From Stigmatella erecta (lineage in GTDB: Bacteria; Myxococcota; Myxococcia; Myxococcales; Myxococcaceae), in contig NZ_FOIJ01000013.1 in the NCBI RefSeq assembly GCF_900111745.1, forward strand, positions 167,614-231,613: a DNA stretch of 64,000 nucleotides, given 5' to 3'. The translations under genes were made by a program, and so were the position numbers. Shown here piece by piece: positions 60,385 through 64,000 of the stretch. The notes beneath the pieces were generated by a model. The model had not been told where the DNA came from. It saw only the letters and a program-made list of their open reading frames with translations, and did not search any database. Position 1 is the first letter of the stretch. Each line of letters starts with the position of its first letter.

Positions 60385-61896
60385 ATGACGCGCGTCGAGC
60401 AGCTGCGAGACTTGGAGACGGCCAAGCAGGTGGCGGCGCTGCTGGAGGCGGAGAATGCCCGGCTGCACCAGCGCCTCGAGGCGCTCGTCGCAGAAGTTGC
60501 CCGGCTCAAGGGCGAGGACGCCCAGGCGCACCTGCAGATGGAGCTGACGCAGCTCAAGGAGCAACTGGCGCTCATGCAGCAGCAGCTGTTCGGCGCCTCC
60601 AGCGAGAAGCGTGGCGACAGGCCGCCGAAGCCTCCGCGTGCCAGGCCGCAGCGCGGCCACGGCCCCAAGGCTCAGCCCGAGCTGAAGGTACAAGAGGTGC
60701 TGCTGCCCTTGGACGAGGCGGACCAGGTCTGCGGCCTGTGCGGCAGCGGCCTGCACGCATGGGAAGGCCAGACGGAGGACTGCGAGGAAATCACCGTCGT
60801 CGAGCGAAGCTTCCTGCTGCGGCGGGTGAAGCGGCAGAAGTACCGCTGCGGCCAGGGCTGCGCGCCGGTGACGGCGCCGGCCCCGCCGCGCCTGATTCCA
60901 GGCGGCCGCTACTCGGTGGACTTCGCCGTCCACGTGGCACTGATGAAGTACGGTTTCCACCTGCCGCTGGCCCGCCAGGAAAGGCTCTACGCGCGCGAGG
61001 GCCTGGGGGTGGAGGCGCAGACGCTCTGGGACCCACTCGAGGCGCTCGCCCGGCACCTGCAGAAGTCCTACGAGGCACTGCTGGCCGAGGTCTTCACCTC
61101 GCCTCTCATCCACGCGGACGAGACGCATTGGTACCTGCTGGACAAGGGGCCGGGCACCAAGTGGTACGCGTGGACGGTGGCCTCGCCCGACACCGTCTTC
61201 CATCGCATCTACCCCAGCCGCTCCGGGGTGACGGCGCGCACCGTGCTGGGCGACTACGCGGGTGTCGTCCTGGTGGATGGGTATGCGGCCTACCAGACGG
61301 CGACGAAGTCCGGCGCGGACGGGCCCTGTCCGGCAACCCTGGCCTTTTGCTGGGCGCACGTGCGCCGCAAGTTTTTCGAAGCCCAGAACTTCGCCCCTGC
61401 CTGCAAAGAGGTGCTGGACCTCATCGGCGAGCTGTACGCCGTCGAGGCGGACCTACCGGGCTGGTACGCGCTGGAGGGAGAGGAGCGCCAGGCCGCGCTC
61501 GCGCACCGGCTCGCCGTACGTCAGCAGAAGTCCACGCCGCTGACGCGGCGAATCCGCGAATGGGCGCACGCGCAGCGCGCTCTGCCCGGCAGCGCCTTTC
61601 GCAAGGCCATCGAATACATGCTGAACTTGTGGTGTGGGCTGACGGTCTTCCTCACCCAGCCGCAGGTGCCGCTGGATAACAACCATGTCGAGCGCCAGCT
61701 GCGTGACATGGTGATAGGCAGGAAGAACCATTACGGCAGTAAGTCAAAGCGGGGCACCGAGGTGGCGGCCCTCTTCTACTCGCTCATCGAGACAGCGCGG
61801 CTGCGAGGAGAGGACCCGGGCCACTACCTGCGGCGCGCTGCGCTCGCCGCCATCGAAAACCCGGGCACCGTGACGCTGCCGAAGGCCCAGAGCTGA
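60385..61896 (+). CDS. tnpC: IS66 transposase TnpC
   Basis: A 503-aa DDE transposase. It starts with a leucine-zipper coiled coil, then a Lys/Pro-rich linker (KPPRARPQRGHGPKAQ) and a zinc-finger-like segment (CGLCGSGL and a later CGQGC). The catalytic core has HADETHWYL (first Asp), VVLVDGYAAYQ (second Asp) and the C-terminal NNHVERQLRDMVIGRKN with Glu. ATG 60385 follows AGGTAGG; a GTG at 60358 inside tnpB is less likely. Confidence 0.95.
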   Translation: MTRVEQLRDLETAKQVAALLEAENARLHQRLEALVAEVARLKGEDAQAHLQMELTQLKEQLALMQQQLFGASSEKRGDRPPKPPRARPQRGHGPKAQPELKVQEVLLPLDEADQVCGLCGSGLHAWEGQTEDCEEITVVERSFLLRRVKRQKYRCGQGCAPVTAPAPPRLIPGGRYSVDFAVHVALMKYGFHLPLARQERLYAREGLGVEAQTLWDPLEALARHLQKSYEALLAEVFTSPLIHADETHWYLLDKGPGTKWYAWTVASPDTVFHRIYPSRSGVTARTVLGDYAGVVLVDGYAAYQTATKSGADGPCPATLAFCWAHVRRKFFEAQNFAPACKEVLDLIGELYAVEADLPGWYALEGEERQAALAHRLAVRQQKSTPLTRRIREWAHAQRALPGSAFRKAIEYMLNLWCGLTVFLTQPQVPLDNNHVERQLRDMVIGRKNHYGSKSKRGTEVAALFYSLIETARLRGEDPGHYLRRAALAAIENPGTVTLPKAQS

Positions 61897-62006
61897 CCAC
61901 CGCTCCCGCTGTGCGGCCCGGGCGGGTCAGCTCAGTGTCGGGACGGGGCACGGCGAGGTCTTACGAGGTTGTAAATGTTCGCCGTACCCCATCACCACCC
62001 GGAGTA

Positions 62007-62134
62007 CTAGCAGGCTGCTGAAAAAGTCCTCCGGACTCCTAACGACCCACTACCCAATGGATAAGAGATTTGCGCCCTCCTCTATGGGTCGTAGGTCGAT
62101 AGGGTGCTCCACCACTTTTTCAGCAGCCTGCTAG
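62007..62134. mobile_element. 128-bp MITE with perfect 21-bp inverted repeats
   Basis: Perfect inverted repeats of 21 bp (left starts CTAGCAGGCTGCTGAAAA, right is its exact reverse complement) enclose 86 bp without coding capacity. A further inner ACGACCCA/TGGGTCGT pair lets much of the element fold into a hairpin. The 'CAGGCTGCTGAAAAA' type of end is seen in IS1182/IS5-like elements, so it may be mobilised by an unrelated IS. The outer CTAG at each end may be part of the repeat or a target duplication. Confidence 0.85.
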
Positions 62135-62271
62135 GGCCGAGGAGTTGTGGGGCGGAGTACAAGGGACGGGTGACGGTGCTCGGATTTTCGGTAGTAGCGT
62201 GAGCGGCACGCAGGAGATCGTCGCCTGGGCCTTCGCCCCGCAGACTGGCCACTTCGACGGGCGACTAGAAG

Positions 62272-63216
62272 ATGCTCGGCACGCGAACACCCACGGTGTA
62301 CCGTGCAAGGGTGCCACAGTTCGCCGAATTCGAAGAGAAGGAGTTCGAGGGTCCGCTGAACACTCAGCTTTGTCTTGGCACACCTATGTGGTCGCCGGGG
62401 CAGGTGCTCGAAGCGATCGTAGGGTTCGACGTTGCCCTGATGGTTCAGGACTCGGTGTTCTGGGGGCAGCAGGGCTTCGCAGCGCTCCCCCAGGGTGCTG
62501 CCATCCATTCTTCCTGGTGGCATTCGGCCATCGCACACTTGGCTGTGCAGGTCCCGAGCCCACCATCTTTTCGCCTCAACTTGTTCTTGCAGTACAAGCG
62601 CCCGCAGTACCTCCACGTAGCACAGGCAGGTGAATGGTCTGACTGGCAGAAGGCCTACTACCGGTTCAGGACTATGGCCCACCAGCAGAGCGCTCTGGAT
62701 GCCTGCGCTCAGGCACTTGGGGCCAATGGGCTTGTCGCCTATGCGAGTCCAGCGTTCCACTCTCGCGTGGCTCTCTACAGGCACGTCGAGCATCGAACGC
62801 TCCGAGCCAACACCCACTTCGCCCCAGCTTCGCGCCTAACTGGACACGAGCTTTACACGTACGTAGACGCTACAACGCCGGGCAAGGCGCACAGCGAAGT
62901 AGTGAAGGTCGAGCCATTGCGTTTCCTCAGTGGTGGAAACGGAGGAGGGCCGCCACCAGGGCCACGGGGAGACGGTGGCAACCGGCAGCCAGCGGAACTG
63001 CTCGCGGACGCACGACGCGCAGCCGCTGCAGCCATCGCGGCGAGTTCTCAGGTCGTTGGGAACGCGGCACTCTTTCGCGCCGCTGTTCAGCGCGCAGCCG
63101 AGTTCCTTCGTACGGTGTTCCCGCCGGTACCTGAAGCCTACGAGCCGCCCGTGCAGGACTTCATTTTCGCCGCCACCTTTTCATCGATGTCAGGAGTGGG
63201 ATGGAGGATCATCTAG
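62272..63216 (+). CDS. Putative restriction-nuclease-fold protein of unknown function
   Basis: A 314-aa protein, not assigned to a named family. An N-terminal domain (about 14-215) has QFAEFEEKEFEGPLN, AIVGFDVALMVQD (Asp53) and RLNLFLQYKRP (Gln107-Tyr108-Lys109). The GFD then QYK strand arrangement resembles the D...(D/E/Q)xK site of PD-(D/E)xK nucleases; this is inference. Later blocks: DWQKAYYRF, ANGLVAYASPAFHSR and GHELYTYVDA. The C-terminal part (about 230-314) is Gly/Pro-rich then helical. GC is clearly lower than the core genome. Between a MITE and IS66-type repeats, it fits a defence-type orphan. The start is uncertain: ATG 62272, or GTG 62311, nearer the conserved block. Confidence 0.65.
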   Translation: MLGTRTPTVYRARVPQFAEFEEKEFEGPLNTQLCLGTPMWSPGQVLEAIVGFDVALMVQDSVFWGQQGFAALPQGAAIHSSWWHSAIAHLAVQVPSPPSFRLNLFLQYKRPQYLHVAQAGEWSDWQKAYYRFRTMAHQQSALDACAQALGANGLVAYASPAFHSRVALYRHVEHRTLRANTHFAPASRLTGHELYTYVDATTPGKAHSEVVKVEPLRFLSGGNGGGPPPGPRGDGGNRQPAELLADARRAAAAAIAASSQVVGNAALFRAAVQRAAEFLRTVFPPVPEAYEPPVQDFIFAATFSSMSGVGWRII

Positions 63217-63253
63217 GCCCCTGGACCAGTTGGAAGACATCGGTGTCTGCTCG

Positions 63254-63316
63254 CCTGTCTCCGTCGTGACGGGGTGCCACCTGTCGGTACAGGCACGGGG
63301 CACAGCGATCTGTTAC
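63254..63316. mobile_element. Solo IS66-type end (remnant)
   Basis: The reverse complement of 63294-63316 reads GTAACAGATCGCTGTGCCCC, resembling the right inverted repeat of the IS66 at 59510. A CCGTCGTGACGGGG hairpin, also present in the IS66 left ends, lies at 63261-63274. No transposase is attached. Confidence 0.5.
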
Positions 63317-63886
63317 TCGAGGTTCGCTTGTGGGGCCCGTGGAGCCCCGCGCGTCGGACAGGCAGCGTGCGCGCGCGTCGGACAGGTGAAGCTGGGCCCG
63401 TGGAGCGCGCGAGCGTCGAGGCTGGCCTGCTGGGCCCGTGGAGCCCCCGCGCGTCGGACAGGCAGCGTGCGCGCGCGTCGGACAGGGGAAGCTGGGCCCG
63501 TGGAGCCCCCATCGCGTCGGACAGGCAGCGCGAGCGTCGGACAGGGGAAGCTGGGGCCCGTGGAGCCCCCATCGCGTCGGACAGGCAGCGCGCGCGAGCG
63601 TCGGACAGGGGAAGATGGGGCCCGTAGAGCGCGCGAGCGTCGAGGCTCGCCTGTGGAGCCCGTGGAGCCCCCAGCGCGTCGGACAGGCAGCGCGCGCGTC
63701 GGACAGGTGAAGCTGGGCCCGATGGAGCGCGCGAGCGTCGAGGCTCGCCTGCGGGCCCCGTGGAGCCCCGCGCGTCGGACGGGAAGCGTGCGCGCACGTC
63801 GGGCAGGGGAAGCTGGGGCCCGTGAAGCGCGCGAGCGTCGAGGTTCGCCTGCGGGCCCCGTGGAGCCCTCGCGCGTCGGACAAGCG
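63317..63886. repeat. Mosaic tandem repeat array (two unit types)
   Basis: About 570 bp built from two alternating units. Type A (roughly 55-65 bp) contains two GCGTCGGACAGG copies with GCAGCG between them and leads into GGGCCCGTGGAGC. Type B (roughly 38 bp) reads GCGCGAGCGTCGAGGCTCGC. The order is approximately A-B-A-A-A-B-A-B-A-B-A, with a few substitutions and length differences. All frames are partly open but nothing codes convincingly. It starts right at an IS66-type end and stops a few bases before the next IS66 left end. Confidence 0.85.
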
Positions 63887-63900
63887 ATGCCGGGCCCGGT

Positions 63901-64000
63901 GTAGCGTATCAGCTCGCCGTGCCCCGTCGTGACGGAGAGGCGCCGAGTGTGAGACCTGCCGAGTTCCCCACAAGGAGGAGCCGATGGAGAAGGAGTTGGA
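63901..64000 (+). mobile_element. Left end of a second IS66-family element (truncated by window)
   Basis: Starts GTAGCGTATCAGCTCGCCGT and continues with the CCCCGTCGTGACGG hairpin, as in the complete element at 59510, then AAGGAGGAG and a tnpA start. It is a diverged copy rather than an identical one. Confidence 0.8.
63984..64000 (+). CDS. tnpA: IS66 TnpA, 5' end only
   Basis: ATG 63984 follows a strong AAGGAGGAG and reads MEKEL before the window ends, matching the MELEKEL start of tnpA in the other IS66 element. Confidence 0.75.

Larger units (their letters stand above)
59510..61964 (+). mobile_element. IS66-family insertion sequence, complete
   Basis: A 2455-bp element with tnpA, tnpB and tnpC. 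Left end GTAAGATCTCGCCATGCCCC and right end (reverse complement) GTAAGACCTCGCCGTGCCCC match at 18 of 20 bases, and the match extends by CGTC. No 8-bp target duplication is seen: left flank GTCTCAGG, right flank GAGGTTGT. All three frames look intact, so it may be active, but the missing duplication suggests rearrangement. A related copy starts at 63901. Confidence 0.92.

Noticed and set aside
63317..63886. CRISPR array
   Set aside because: The units are direct, GC-rich and nearly contiguous with no unique spacers of constant length, and no cas genes are near.
63209..63973. 254-aa and 324-aa open frames across the tandem array, both strands
   Set aside because: The frames are open only because the repeat units lack stops; the translation is Arg/Pro-rich repeats without starts or family.

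Overview
The window looks like chromosomal DNA from a myxobacterium, probably of the Cystobacterineae (Stigmatella/Cystobacter/Hyalangium type). This is an inference from several features: very high GC with strong third-position bias, many hybrid sensor kinases, three giant proteins joining a Ser/Thr kinase, an AAA ATPase, a GAF domain and a histidine kinase, numerous lipoproteins with Cys-rich, RCC1 or delta-60 repeats, and secreted polysaccharide-degrading enzymes. No rRNA, tRNA or CRISPR array was seen.

Layout. 1-5.2 kb: the tail of an unknown gene, two divergent sensor kinases (the first lacks the phospho-acceptor His) and a Cys-rich lipoprotein. 5.3-12.9 kb: metabolism and stress genes, namely gluconokinase, a B3/4-domain protein co-directional with two tandem ALDH3-type aldehyde dehydrogenases, a PLD-like protein, a GST, an AraC-type regulator overlapping a fatty acid desaturase, and an XRE regulator. 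13-23.7 kb: a Tat-exported pirin, a TRZ/ATZ-type amidohydrolase, a sigma-54 activator, an RCC1-repeat lipoprotein, and a YceI/LysR/pirin locus in which the same 16-bp palindrome occurs before both yceI-lysR and the pirin gene. 23.7-41 kb: a secreted alpha-amylase, a class-C beta-lactamase-like hydrolase with a divergent TetR, giant kinase 1, a TetR/alpha-beta hydrolase pair, a methyltransferase, several exported proteins and a PL6 alginate-lyase-type enzyme. 41-57 kb: a frameshifted ricin-type lectin remnant, giant kinase 2, a small lipoprotein broken by one base in a G6 run, a zincin-like lipoprotein, an aldo/keto reductase and giant kinase 3. 57-64 kb: an accessory segment with a DUF2238 membrane protein, a secreted HNH nuclease plus DUF4265 (toxin/immunity-like) pair, a complete IS66 element, a 128-bp MITE, a putative nuclease gene, a ~570-bp tandem repeat array and the start of a second IS66.

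How parts fit together. The three giant kinases are co-linear paralogs of 1757-1763 aa and are probably parallel signalling hubs. The two aldehyde dehydrogenases arose by tandem duplication. The LysR gene probably controls yceI, itself and the cytosolic pirin through the shared palindrome. Three convergent gene pairs end in the same 4-bp CTAG overlap, and two other convergent pairs are separated by perfect 11-bp-stem hairpins. The right end (after ~58 kb) shows the marks of an insertion hotspot: mobile elements, a nuclease/immunity-like pair, a nuclease-like orphan and repeats. Start sites were chosen by Shine-Dalgarno spacing, signal peptides and agreement between paralogs, and several are uncertain as stated.
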